A DNA stretch of 14,434 nt from an uncultured Collinsella sp. Lineage in GTDB: Bacteria; Actinomycetota; Coriobacteriia; Coriobacteriales; Coriobacteriaceae. A program made the translations under genes and the position numbers. The DNA lies in the NCBI GenBank assembly GCA_902493615.1, contig CABUQK010000051.1:1-14434 (forward strand), given 5' to 3'. Under the pieces are notes generated by a model that was not told where the DNA came from, did not search any database, and saw nothing but the letters and a program-made list of their open reading frames with translations. This document shows, in pieces, positions 5,933 to 12,845 of this stretch (the first letter of the stretch is position 1; every line of letters begins with the position of its first letter).

Positions 5933-7758
5933 TCCAGGTTCCTCCCTCCGCGGAACGCACCAAAGCCAAAGTGGTCGCAACGCAGGCAGCGGCTTGCCTC
6001 CTGGCGTGCCTCCTCCTCGGTAAGGCCCTGCTCGACCAGATTCCAATCGTGGATGCGCTCGCCGGCCTCGCGCTCGCCCAGCTCGCAGCGGCCGCACTCG
6101 TGCTTGCCCTTAAACTGTACGGTCGGTAGCTCAACGTCAAGCTTGATCTTGTGGTCAAAGCCCAGATAGCGGTCGATATTTGCCGAAGCAACGCGGCCGG
6201 CGTTGATGGCCCGGATGACGGTGGCGGGACCGGTCTGGCAGTCGCCGCCGCTAAAGAGACCGTCGAAGTTGGGCACGGCGCCATCCGAATCGGTGACCAC
6301 GCAGCCCCACCTGCAGGCGATGCCCATGTCCTCAAACGGCTTGGAGTCGATGTCCTGGCCGATGGCCACAAACACGCGCTCGCAGGGAATGACGCGCTCG
6401 GGTGTGGCGGCGGCACGCGGGGCCGGACGCCCACGACGGGGCTCGCCGATAATCTGCGGCTGCACGCGCAGGCCAGTCACGCGGCCTTCCTCACCCGTCT
6501 CGATAGCGAGCGGGGCTGTCAGCTCCAGAACCTCGCAGCCCTCGGCCTGGGCGCAGGCAATCTCGGCATCCTGGGCCGTCATGTCGCAGATGCGACGGCG
6601 GTAGACGATGCTCACCTTTTCGGCACCGCAGCGCACGGCAGAGCGCGCCACGTCCATGGCCACGTTGCCGCCGCCGATGACGCACACGCGCTGACCGCTC
6701 AGGTCGGGCAGCTCGTCGTCGCCGATGGCGCGCAGCATCTTGACGGCCGACTCCACGCCGGGCGCCTCTTCGCCCGGAAGGCCGAGCTTCTTATCGCTAT
6801 GGGCACCAATGGCCAGGTAGACGGCATCGAACTCGTCGCGCAGGCGAGCAAGCTCCTCGCCATTGACGGAGTGGTCGAGTTCCACGTCGATGCCGGCGCT
6901 CAAGATCCAGTCGATCTCGGCCTGCAGGCGCTCGCGCGGCAGACGGTAGCTGGGAATGCCGTAGCGCAGCATGCCGCCCAGGTGGTGGCGCTGCTCAAAG
7001 ATGATCACCTTATGGCCCATCACGGCCAGGTAGTAGGCACAGGAAAGGCCGGCCGGGCCGCCGCCGATCACGGCGATGCGCTTGCCGGTGTTGTCCACTA
7101 CATGTGGCTTGTGGTCGTTGAGGTCGCTATGCTCAACGGCAAAACGCTTGAGGGCGAGGATGTTCATGGGGTCGTCGACCATGCCACGGCGGCAATGCAT
7201 CTCGCAGGGATGCTCGCACACCAGGCCACAGACGAGCGGTAGCGGGTTGTTCTTGCGGATGACCTTGACGGCGTCGGCATAACGGCCGGCCTCGACGAGC
7301 GAAATGTAACCGGGAATGTCGACGTGCGCCGGGCAGCCCGAGACGCACGGGACGCGGGCCTCGCGGTCAAAGCCACAGGAGTGCTCGCGGATGTGGTGTT
7401 CAAAATCGTCGCGAAAACCGCGGATAGCCGTAAGCGCCATGGCACCGGCCTCGTAACCGATGGCGCAGTCGCTCGAAAGATAGATGGTGCGGGCAGTGCG
7501 CTCAATCAAGTTGAGCGTGGACTCGTCGGCGCGGCCCTCGAGCACATCGGCGAGCAGGTCGCTCAGCGCGCTCAGGCCCACGCGGCAGGGCGTGCACTTG
7601 CCGCAGCTCTGGGTGGAGCACAGGTTGACGAGCGCCGCCGTAAACTCGACGGGGCACGGGGCGAGCGAACTCACCGCCAGACGACGTCCGAGTGCATCGT
7701 GCAGGTCGTCCATGACGGCCTGAGCGTGGCTGCGTTCCATTACGTGCAGTCGAGCCAT
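5926..7758 (-). CDS. NuoF Fe-S domain / GltD-like flavoprotein fusion, hydrogenase partner
   Basis: A 610-residue two-part oxidoreductase. Residues about 30-130 match only the C-terminal Fe-S part of NuoF/HydB (SCGKCTPCR, Cys52, Cys55, Cys58, with Cys98 as probable fourth ligand); the FMN/NADH-binding part of NuoF is absent. Residues about 135-610 resemble the glutamate synthase small subunit GltD: N-terminal cysteines (CVSGCPAHVD, CGLVCEHPCEMHC), FAD motif VIGGGPAG (about 231-238), and pyridine-nucleotide motif VIGGGNVA (about 359-366) followed by VYRRR, which often signals NADPH preference. The tail adds CGRC and EASRCLRCD. It likely passes electrons between NAD(P)H and the hydrogenase encoded directly downstream. 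The ATG at 7758 follows AGAGGGG by five bases; a GTG at 7773 is less likely. Start of a four-gene operon. Confidence 0.9.
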   Translation of the reverse strand: MARLHVMERSHAQAVMDDLHDALGRRLAVSSLAPCPVEFTAALVNLCSTQSCGKCTPCRVGLSALSDLLADVLEGRADESTLNLIERTARTIYLSSDCAIGYEAGAMALTAIRGFRDDFEHHIREHSCGFDREARVPCVSGCPAHVDIPGYISLVEAGRYADAVKVIRKNNPLPLVCGLVCEHPCEMHCRRGMVDDPMNILALKRFAVEHSDLNDHKPHVVDNTGKRIAVIGGGPAGLSCAYYLAVMGHKVIIFEQRHHLGGMLRYGIPSYRLPRERLQAEIDWILSAGIDVELDHSVNGEELARLRDEFDAVYLAIGAHSDKKLGLPGEEAPGVESAVKMLRAIGDDELPDLSGQRVCVIGGGNVAMDVARSAVRCGAEKVSIVYRRRICDMTAQDAEIACAQAEGCEVLELTAPLAIETGEEGRVTGLRVQPQIIGEPRRGRPAPRAAATPERVIPCERVFVAIGQDIDSKPFEDMGIACRWGCVVTDSDGAVPNFDGLFSGGDCQTGPATVIRAINAGRVASANIDRYLGFDHKIKLDVELPTVQFKGKHECGRCELGEREAGERIHDWNLVEQGLTEEEARQEASRCLRCDHFGFGAFRGGRNLEW

Positions 7759-7943
7759 AAGATCCCCTCTCACATGGCAGCCCGGAGGCGAGGCCGGGCG
7801 AAATTGCTACACGCACAACACTGACCTAAAAAGTTGTTAGGTCTCCACGCAGTTCGGCAGGCGGTATGAAATGTCACCATCAGCGGTGAAAATGAACATT
7901 ATCGCAGATAAATGCCATATTTGATAAAACGCGTTACCAAACG
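7759..7943 (-). promoter_or_regulatory. Leader and probable promoter region of the hydrogenase operon
   Basis: On the minus strand a TAATGT/GATAAT -10-like box lies at about 7896-7904 with no good -35, which suggests activator dependence. Three inverted repeats lie downstream of it: TCACC at 7874-7878 with GGTGA at 7885-7889; GACCTAA at 7823-7829 with TTAGGTC at 7837-7843 (7-base arms, 7-base spacer); and GCCCGG at 7780-7785 with CCGGGC at 7794-7799, close to the ribosome site. These could be operators or leader hairpins; I cannot tell which. No open frame of note. Confidence 0.4.
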
Positions 7944-7944
7944 A

Positions 7945-7982
7945 CAATGCCCCGCCCACGCAATCACGTGGGCGGGGCATTG
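7945..7982 (-). terminator. Strong hairpin terminator after the malH operon
   Basis: A perfect 16-base-pair stem: CAATGCCCCGCCCACG (7945-7960) pairs with 7967-7982 across a six-base loop. It lies 32 bases beyond the malH stop. On the minus strand it is followed by a weak T-rich run (TCGTTTGG), so it fits termination of the PTS operon just before the hydrogenase leader. Confidence 0.8.
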
Positions 7983-8014
7983 CTTCAGGCATGCGGCCAG
8001 CGACCCTGTTGCTT

Positions 8015-9397
8015 TTACTTAAGCTCGGGCCAGTAACCCTTGTTGGCCTCGATCATGTCGTCGAGAACCTCCTTGGCGACCTTCATCGACGGCACGGTCT
8101 TGTTGAGCGTAAAGGCCTTAAGCGCCTTCTCGTACGAACCCTCGATCGTAGCCTCGACAATGAGCTTCTCGGAGTTCAGCTGCTGCATCATGAGGCCCTG
8201 CTGGAACAGCGGAATGTTGTCGCGGCTGATGACCTCGGGGCCGTTCTTGCCAATGTAGGCAGGCAGCTCGACCATAGCGTCGTAGGGCATGTTGGGGATG
8301 GCGCCCTTGTTCTCGCAAATGACCAGGAAGCGCTGCTTGGTGTCGTTCTTCAGAGCGATAGCCAGGTCGGCAATCCAGTCGCCGTGGCTGCCCGCATAGA
8401 ACGTGCTCTCGTCGATCTCGCCGGTCTTCTCGTAGTGGTCGATGCCGTCGAAGAGGTTCTTCTCGCGCGTCTCCTCAACCTCGTTAGCACGGGTGCGCTC
8501 GGGGTTGGAATGCTCGACGAACTCCTTCTGCTGCAGGTAGTAGTTCAGATACGTGTTGGGCAGGTACTCCGGGAAGCACTCCAGGATCTCGTACTCGCCC
8601 TTCCAGACGTAGTACCAGCTGCCCTTGGTGTGGCGGTTCTGCTCGGGGTGCTCGTCGGTGGCCTCCTCGGGCTTCTTTGCCATGAGCGAGCCCATGCCCT
8701 TGAGGTAGGAATCGGGCAGCAGGATCTCATGCTCCTTGATGTACTCGCGCAGCTGCGGGAGCACCTCCTCGCCCTTGTGGCGAATCGAGGTGAACCAACC
8801 AAAGTGGTTGAGGCCAAAGTAATCGTACTCGACATCCTTCTTGTCGATATCGAGCGCGGCGCAAACCACGTCGATGTTTGCGATCGGCATGTCGCAGATG
8901 TTGATGATGCGAGCGTTGGGACGCAGCACGCGGCAGCCCTCGGAGACGATGGCGGCAGGGTTGGAGTAGTTGAGAATCCAGTAGTCCTTCTTGGCGTACT
9001 TCTCAACGTCATCGATCAGCTCGACCATGGGGAAGATGGTGCGCATGCCGTAGGCAAGGCCGCCGCAACCGCAAGTCTCCTGACCCACGCAGCCGTGACG
9101 CAGTGGAATCTTCTCGTCCTGCTCGCGCATGGCGTAGCCGCCCACGCGCATCTGAGCAAACACGAAGCTCGCGTCGGTGAAAGCCGTCTTTTTGTCGGTG
9201 GTCACCGTGAGCTTGATGTCCAGGCCAAGGTCCTCGTGCAAAATCCAGTCCACGAGCACGCCGATCTTGCGCTGGCGCTCCTCGTTGATGTCGTACAGAC
9301 GAATCTCGTCAACATCGAGCTCGTCCTTGCGCAGGGCGATGGACTTGACGATGCCGGGGGTAAAGGTGGATCCGCCACCACACAGAGTAATGATCAT
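8015..9397 (-). CDS. malH: 6-phospho-alpha-glucosidase, GH4 family
   Basis: A 460-residue GH4 glycosidase that hydrolyses 6-phospho-alpha-glucosides (for example maltose 6'-phosphate) in the cytoplasm by an NAD+- and divalent-metal-dependent redox mechanism. The N-terminal Rossmann motif is CGGGSTFTPG (6-15). CDMP (168-171), typical of the alpha-specific group, supplies the metal-binding Cys168 and probable catalytic Asp169, and His198 in GLNHFGW is the second metal ligand. Length is usual for MalH/GlvA. The loop ETCGCGG (107-113) has Cys where I recall Pro in relatives (ETCGPGG). The ATG at 9397 has AAGGAG nine bases upstream and lies 3 bases after the EIICB stop. It is the last gene of the operon, before a strong terminator. 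Confidence 0.95.
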   Translation of the reverse strand: MIITLCGGGSTFTPGIVKSIALRKDELDVDEIRLYDINEERQRKIGVLVDWILHEDLGLDIKLTVTTDKKTAFTDASFVFAQMRVGGYAMREQDEKIPLRHGCVGQETCGCGGLAYGMRTIFPMVELIDDVEKYAKKDYWILNYSNPAAIVSEGCRVLRPNARIINICDMPIANIDVVCAALDIDKKDVEYDYFGLNHFGWFTSIRHKGEEVLPQLREYIKEHEILLPDSYLKGMGSLMAKKPEEATDEHPEQNRHTKGSWYYVWKGEYEILECFPEYLPNTYLNYYLQQKEFVEHSNPERTRANEVEETREKNLFDGIDHYEKTGEIDESTFYAGSHGDWIADLAIALKNDTKQRFLVICENKGAIPNMPYDAMVELPAYIGKNGPEVISRDNIPLFQQGLMMQQLNSEKLIVEATIEGSYEKALKAFTLNKTVPSMKVAKEVLDDMIEANKGYWPELK

Positions 9398-9400
9398 TGT

Positions 9401-11017
9401 TTACTGCTCCTTCTCAATTGCGTTTTCGACCTTGTCGCGCATCTCGGCGACCTTCATGCCAAAGATGATCTGGATATTGTTACCGTTGCGGTTGATGCCG
9501 CTGTTGGGTACGTGGTTGATGAGGCTCTCATCGATGAGGTCCGGGTTCTTAACGTTCACGCGGAGACGCGTAAAGCAGTTCTCGAGCTCCTCGATGTTGT
9601 CCTTGCCGCCAAGACCTGCGACCAGGTCGGCAATGCCAGCATCGACGCCCTCTGCGGGAGCCGCGGCAACAGCGCCCTGCTTCACCGCGACAGACGCGGC
9701 GGCCTCGCCCTCGGCAACGGACTCGGCGAGCTCGGACTCCTCCTCGCGACCAGGCGTGTGGAGGTTGAGCTTCTTAATAAGGAAGGTGAAGAGGAAGAAG
9801 TACAGAGCGGCGTTGACGACTCCGAGCACGAGCATAACCGGCCAGTTGGTCTTGTCGACACCGAGGACCAGGTTGGAAACCACGATGTTGATGATGCCGC
9901 CTGCAGTCGAAGCGGGCACGGAGAGAACCTTGAGCAGAACCAGGAAGATGCCGGAAAGAACCGAGTGAACGACAAAGAGCACGGGAGCGGCAAAGACAAA
10001 GAGGAAGTCCATGGGCTCGGTCACGCAGGAGAGCACGGCGGTGATGATCAGCGGGATGATAACGGCTTTGGTCTTGTCCTTGTTCCCCTTGTAAGCGGTG
10101 ACGATAAAGGCGAGACCGATGCCGATGTAGGGCCACAGGTTGTTGAAGGTATAGCTGTTGAAGTAGGTGCTATCAGAGAAGGGCTGACCCGTCATTGCCA
10201 TCTCGGCAACACGGATGGGATAGGCGCCGGCGATAACCTGATCGCCCAGCGTAAGGGTGCCGCCCACATCGGAGAACTGGAACGGGGTGTAGATGAGATG
10301 GTGCAGACCGGTGGGAACGAGCAGCTTGTTGAGCATGCCGTAGATAAACAGACCGATGTTGCCCGACTCCTTAATGATGCCGGCAACGGAGGAGATGGCA
10401 CCCTGAACCGGAGGCCAAACGATGCAGAAGCCAGCGCCCATGATCCAGGAAATGATGATCATAATCAGGAACGGAAAGCGAACGCCCGAGAACATCGAAA
10501 GGGCAATGGGGAACTGCTTGTTCGAGTACTTGTTGAACACAGCACCGGTGATGCAACCGAGGATGATGCCGCCAAATACGCCGGTATCGAGTACCTGGAT
10601 GCCCATAACGGTGGCCTGGCCGGTTCCGGTAAGGCCGAGCATGCCGCTCGCATCGGCAAGAGAGCCGGTGGCGTTGAGCACGATGTTGTTAGCCTGCAGG
10701 AACAGGAAGAACGACATCAGGGCGATCAGCGAAGCATGGCCCTTGTTCTTCTTTGCCATGGCGCCGGCGATGCCCACGCAGAACAGAATCGAGAGGTTGT
10801 TGATGATAAACATCAGCGACTGATAGACAACGGCGCCCACAAGCTGGAACGGACCGAAGCCCAGCACGGGGATCATGGCGCAGATGGTCTTGTTGGTCAG
10901 AATGATGCCCACGATGAGCAGGATGCCGGCAACCGAGAGATACATCATCGGCTGAACGATCGACTTCGCGAACACCTCCAACGGCGCTTTGAAATTGAAC
11001 TTCTTTTTTGCGGTCAT
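9401..11017 (-). CDS. PTS alpha-glucoside-specific EIICB component
   Basis: A 538-residue membrane permease. Residues about 1-415 are an EIIC domain of the glucose superfamily with many hydrophobic helices and conserved stretches such as VPTGLHHLIYTPFQF and ITAVLSCVTEPMDFLF. An Ala/Glu-rich linker (about 420-465) leads to a C-terminal EIIB domain with phosphorylation site Cys481 in ENCFTRLRV. It transports and phosphorylates a sugar, taking phosphate from the EIIA encoded two genes upstream. Best match is the alpha-glucoside/maltose type (MalB, GlvC, AglA), supported by the malH gene 3 bases downstream. The ATG at 11017 has AAGGGGAG seven bases upstream, preferred over a frame reaching 11044. 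Confidence 0.93.
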   Translation of the reverse strand: MTAKKKFNFKAPLEVFAKSIVQPMMYLSVAGILLIVGIILTNKTICAMIPVLGFGPFQLVGAVVYQSLMFIINNLSILFCVGIAGAMAKKNKGHASLIALMSFFLFLQANNIVLNATGSLADASGMLGLTGTGQATVMGIQVLDTGVFGGIILGCITGAVFNKYSNKQFPIALSMFSGVRFPFLIMIIISWIMGAGFCIVWPPVQGAISSVAGIIKESGNIGLFIYGMLNKLLVPTGLHHLIYTPFQFSDVGGTLTLGDQVIAGAYPIRVAEMAMTGQPFSDSTYFNSYTFNNLWPYIGIGLAFIVTAYKGNKDKTKAVIIPLIITAVLSCVTEPMDFLFVFAAPVLFVVHSVLSGIFLVLLKVLSVPASTAGGIINIVVSNLVLGVDKTNWPVMLVLGVVNAALYFFLFTFLIKKLNLHTPGREEESELAESVAEGEAAASVAVKQGAVAAAPAEGVDAGIADLVAGLGGKDNIEELENCFTRLRVNVKNPDLIDESLINHVPNSGINRNGNNIQIIFGMKVAEMRDKVENAIEKEQ

Positions 11018-11116
11018 AGCGGTACTCCCCTTCCTTTTCCGCAAATTAAGACAGATGTGCCCTGGGCAAGACCGTAAGCCTTGCCTTATACCAATCGATG
11101 TGTGGGCACGTTATGC
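11018..11116 (-). promoter_or_regulatory. Intercistronic leader with nested hairpin before the EIICB gene
   Basis: Between licT and the EIICB gene, GTGCCC (11057-11062) pairs with GGGCAC (11104-11109) around an inner stem of GGCAAG (11065-11070) and CTTGCC (11080-11085). No U-rich run follows in the minus-strand direction, so it does not look like a classical terminator; it could be an RNA-processing or stability element. Confidence 0.4.
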
Positions 11117-11971
11117 CTAGAGACCAGGTTCTCCAAGCAGGTTAACAATGTGATATGCGAGATAACTCTTCTCGGCATCGGTAACGACAACGTTATAGGT
11201 AGACGACAAGTGGGCGGCTATGGCGTCCGCGCACGAGAATGCGCACGGATACGCCGTTTCATCGATTCGGAACAGCGCGTCTCCGTTGATTTGCCCGGCC
11301 GTAGGATCGAGCGCTCGCTGTGCGAAAAACTGTAGGTGACGAACGAAACGTTCGTAAGGCAGCGAGGTGTCATCGAGGGTCGTGGCATAGCGCTCGGAAA
11401 CAATCGCGAGCACGTCGCGAACAAGCTGGACCGAAACAATCAGACGGTCAGAGCGCTGCGGCATGGTGGCGTTGACGATATGCAAGGTAATGAAACCCTG
11501 CTCTTCTTCGCTCATCTGGATGCCCATATACTCCTTGATAATCTGCAGCGCACGGCCCGCAAGCGCATACTCCTTGCGATAGAACTGCTGGATCTCGAGC
11601 AGCAACGGATTCTCACAGGGGACGCCCTTGCGCTCGCGCTCCAAAGCAAGGCTGATATGGTCTGCGAGAGCAATGAAAATCTTATCGTTGATGTCAACAT
11701 TGAGCTCTCGACGAAGCATCTGAACAATGTCCTCGGAAATTACGAGGTTGACGGTGGGGATGGACTCCAAAAGATGAGCCAAGCGGTCAATCGTACGCGA
11801 ATCCTGAGAAGTTCCCTCCTGCAACGCGTAGGTCTTTTCGACCGACGTCTCATCGATGGTATCGCCGGCATGACGGCCAAAGCAGAGGCCTCGACCGATG
11901 ACGATGAGCTCGGAGCCATCGTCCGAAGTGACCATTGCGACGTTGTTGTTAAAAACTCGCTTGATAACCAC
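11117..11971 (-). CDS. licT: BglG/LicT-family transcriptional antiterminator
   Basis: About 284 residues. The N-terminal co-antiterminator RNA-binding domain has VIKRVFNNNVA and ELIVIGRGLCFG. Two PRD domains follow, with the four conserved phosphorylatable histidines His105 (LADHIS), His164 (TLHIVNA), His212 (VRHLQFFAQR) and His274 (AYHIVNL). In the family the protein binds a RAT hairpin in the mRNA leader and prevents early termination when its PTS sugar is present; EIIB-dependent phosphorylation of PRD1 blocks it. I place the start at the GTG at 11971, where the N-terminus aligns with LicT, with GGTGGG just upstream. GTG at 11983 (four more residues) is also possible; neither has a strong ribosome site. 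It sits between the EIIA and EIICB genes, so it likely controls its own operon. Confidence 0.9.
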   Translation of the reverse strand: MVIKRVFNNNVAMVTSDDGSELIVIGRGLCFGRHAGDTIDETSVEKTYALQEGTSQDSRTIDRLAHLLESIPTVNLVISEDIVQMLRRELNVDINDKIFIALADHISLALERERKGVPCENPLLLEIQQFYRKEYALAGRALQIIKEYMGIQMSEEEQGFITLHIVNATMPQRSDRLIVSVQLVRDVLAIVSERYATTLDDTSLPYERFVRHLQFFAQRALDPTAGQINGDALFRIDETAYPCAFSCADAIAAHLSSTYNVVVTDAEKSYLAYHIVNLLGEPGL

Positions 11972-11989
11972 GGTACCCACCACAAGAAT

Positions 11990-12502
11990 TTACTCGGAAA
12001 GCCAGACGACAGGCTCTTTAACAGCAACAGGGCCGGAAGCATGTTCACGAAGAGTCGAGTTCTCCGAACGCTCGCACACGATAACGAAGACCGTGGGATC
12101 AAAGCCGGCAGCGCGAACCACGTCGAAATCGACCTCGACGAGGGGCTGGCCCGCGTCGACATGGTCACCCTGGGCAACAAGCGCATGGAAGCCCTTGCCC
12201 TCAAGTTTAACAGTGTCGATTCCGATATGCAGCATCACCTGAGCAGAGCTGTCATCGGACATGATGCCCAGCGCGTGCTCAGTCGGAAACAGTGCGGCGA
12301 CGGTGCCGGAAACAGGAGCGCATACCGTTCCCTCTTGGGGAACCACGGCAACGCCATCACCCACTGCACGGCTGCTAAAAGCGGGGTCATTGGTATTTTC
12401 TAGATTAACAAGCTCGCCGGAAACAGGGGCGAGGATTTCGAACTCGGAAGTCGCAGTCGCCTGCTTGTCCGAGCCACCCATAAGGCGAGAAAAGAAACCC
12501 AT
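11990..12502 (-). CDS. PTS glucose-type EIIA component (Crr-like)
   Basis: A 170-residue cytoplasmic phosphocarrier. It shows the EIIA-Glc fold pattern: ILAPVSGELVNLE, APVSGTVAALFPTEHALGI, and VMLHIGIDTVKLEGKGF. His92 is the phosphorylated residue and His76 its partner, matching the two active-site histidines of E. coli Crr. It would take phosphate from HPr and pass it to the EIIB domain two genes downstream. The ATG at 12502 (MGFFSRL, usual for the family) has AAGGGA nine bases upstream; ATGs at 12520 and 12565 would add an unlikely extension. It is the first gene of the operon, and the next gene begins 6 to 18 bases beyond its stop. Confidence 0.94.
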   Translation of the reverse strand: MGFFSRLMGGSDKQATATSEFEILAPVSGELVNLENTNDPAFSSRAVGDGVAVVPQEGTVCAPVSGTVAALFPTEHALGIMSDDSSAQVMLHIGIDTVKLEGKGFHALVAQGDHVDAGQPLVEVDFDVVRAAGFDPTVFVIVCERSENSTLREHASGPVAVKEPVVWLSE

Positions 12503-12582
12503 GGTAACATGTCCCTTCATAAATATAGACCAACCAAAATCAATCGAATGCGCCCATTGAGACACACCCGTTCAAAGACTTT

Positions 12583-12614
12583 GGTTAGGCCCACGTCCGA
12601 GGGACTCGGTAACC
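12583..12614 (-). promoter_or_regulatory. Candidate RAT-like leader hairpin for the LicT antiterminator
   Basis: In the minus-strand leader, about 80 bases before the EIIA start, a 32-base element starts GGTTACCGAG and ends CCTAACC. CCGAG and CTCGG pair around a 3-base loop, and GGTTA pairs with TAACC across a one-sided 9-base bulge. Its length and GG...CC ends resemble RAT sites, but the asymmetric bulge does not. Downstream, AACCAAA could pair instead with TTTGGTT near 12530-12540, giving a mutually exclusive fold. No clear terminator with a U-run is visible, so this is tentative. Confidence 0.3.
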
Positions 12615-12639
12615 TTCCGCATTTCTTTTTACGGGAGGT

Positions 12640-12667
12640 ATTGTAGACAAGCCCAAAGCCGGAACAA
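12640..12667 (-). promoter_or_regulatory. Probable promoter of the alpha-glucoside PTS operon
   Basis: On the minus strand TTGTTC (12662-12667) and TACAAT (12640-12645) are separated by 16 bases. TACAAT matches the -10 consensus at five of six positions. The start point would be near 12633, leaving a leader of about 130 bases, long enough for antitermination control. Confidence 0.5.
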
Positions 12668-12682
12668 TCATTATGACCGGTG

Positions 12683-12713
12683 AACGGTATTTTTTCATCG
12701 ATAAACGGTATTT
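12683..12713. promoter_or_regulatory. Two direct AACGGTATTT boxes 21 bp apart
   Basis: The 10-mer AACGGTATTT occurs at 12683-12692 and again at 12704-12713. The 21-base period is two helical turns. The boxes lie about 15-45 bases upstream of the -35 of the PTS promoter, a usual position for an activator dimer. The binding protein is unknown. Confidence 0.5.
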
Positions 12714-12714
12714 A

Positions 12715-12768
12715 GGCGGCACTTAGGGACGTTCCTTTTCTGCCGGCACTCGGGGACACTCCTCGCTC
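12715..12768. repeat. 27-bp tandem two-unit repeat, copy B
   Basis: Units at 12715-12741 and 12742-12768 share GGCACT and GGGAC at the same offsets. The first unit carries AGGGACGTTC (12725) and the second GGGGACACTC (12752), 27 bases apart, exactly as in copy A at 1238-1291. It lies between the EFR1-type gene and the PTS operon promoter. Confidence 0.6.
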
Positions 12769-12835
12769 TGGTGCATTGTGGACAGGTTTGTTTGCACCAG
12801 GTTGGTGCAGATTAACCTGGCCCCATTGCACCAAT
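12769..12835. repeat. GGTGCA/TGCACC interlocking palindromes
   Basis: GGTGCA at 12770, TGCACCA at 12793-12799, TGGTGCA at 12803-12809 and TTGCACCAA at 12826-12834 lie within 65 bases. The middle pair forms TGCACCAGGTTGGTGCA. CCAGGTT (12797-12803) also pairs with AACCTGG (12814-12820), so two hairpins compete for the same bases. It lies 11 bases past the stop of the EFR1-type gene. With copy B and the PTS leader it fills the 343-base gap 12503-12845, which holds no gene. Confidence 0.6.
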
Positions 12836-12845
12836 TTCGTATGCG

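Noticed and set aside
5933..6097. A 55-residue N-terminal extension of HydA
   Set aside because: It overlaps the GltD-like gene, is Arg/Gly/Pro-rich and has no domain; the ATG at 5932 has a strong ribosome site.
7991..11077. A 1028-codon open frame on the plus strand
   Set aside because: It lies antisense to malH and the EIICB gene, which have clear family motifs. Long opposite-strand frames arise from codon bias in GC-rich genes; its translation is biased and resembles no family I know.
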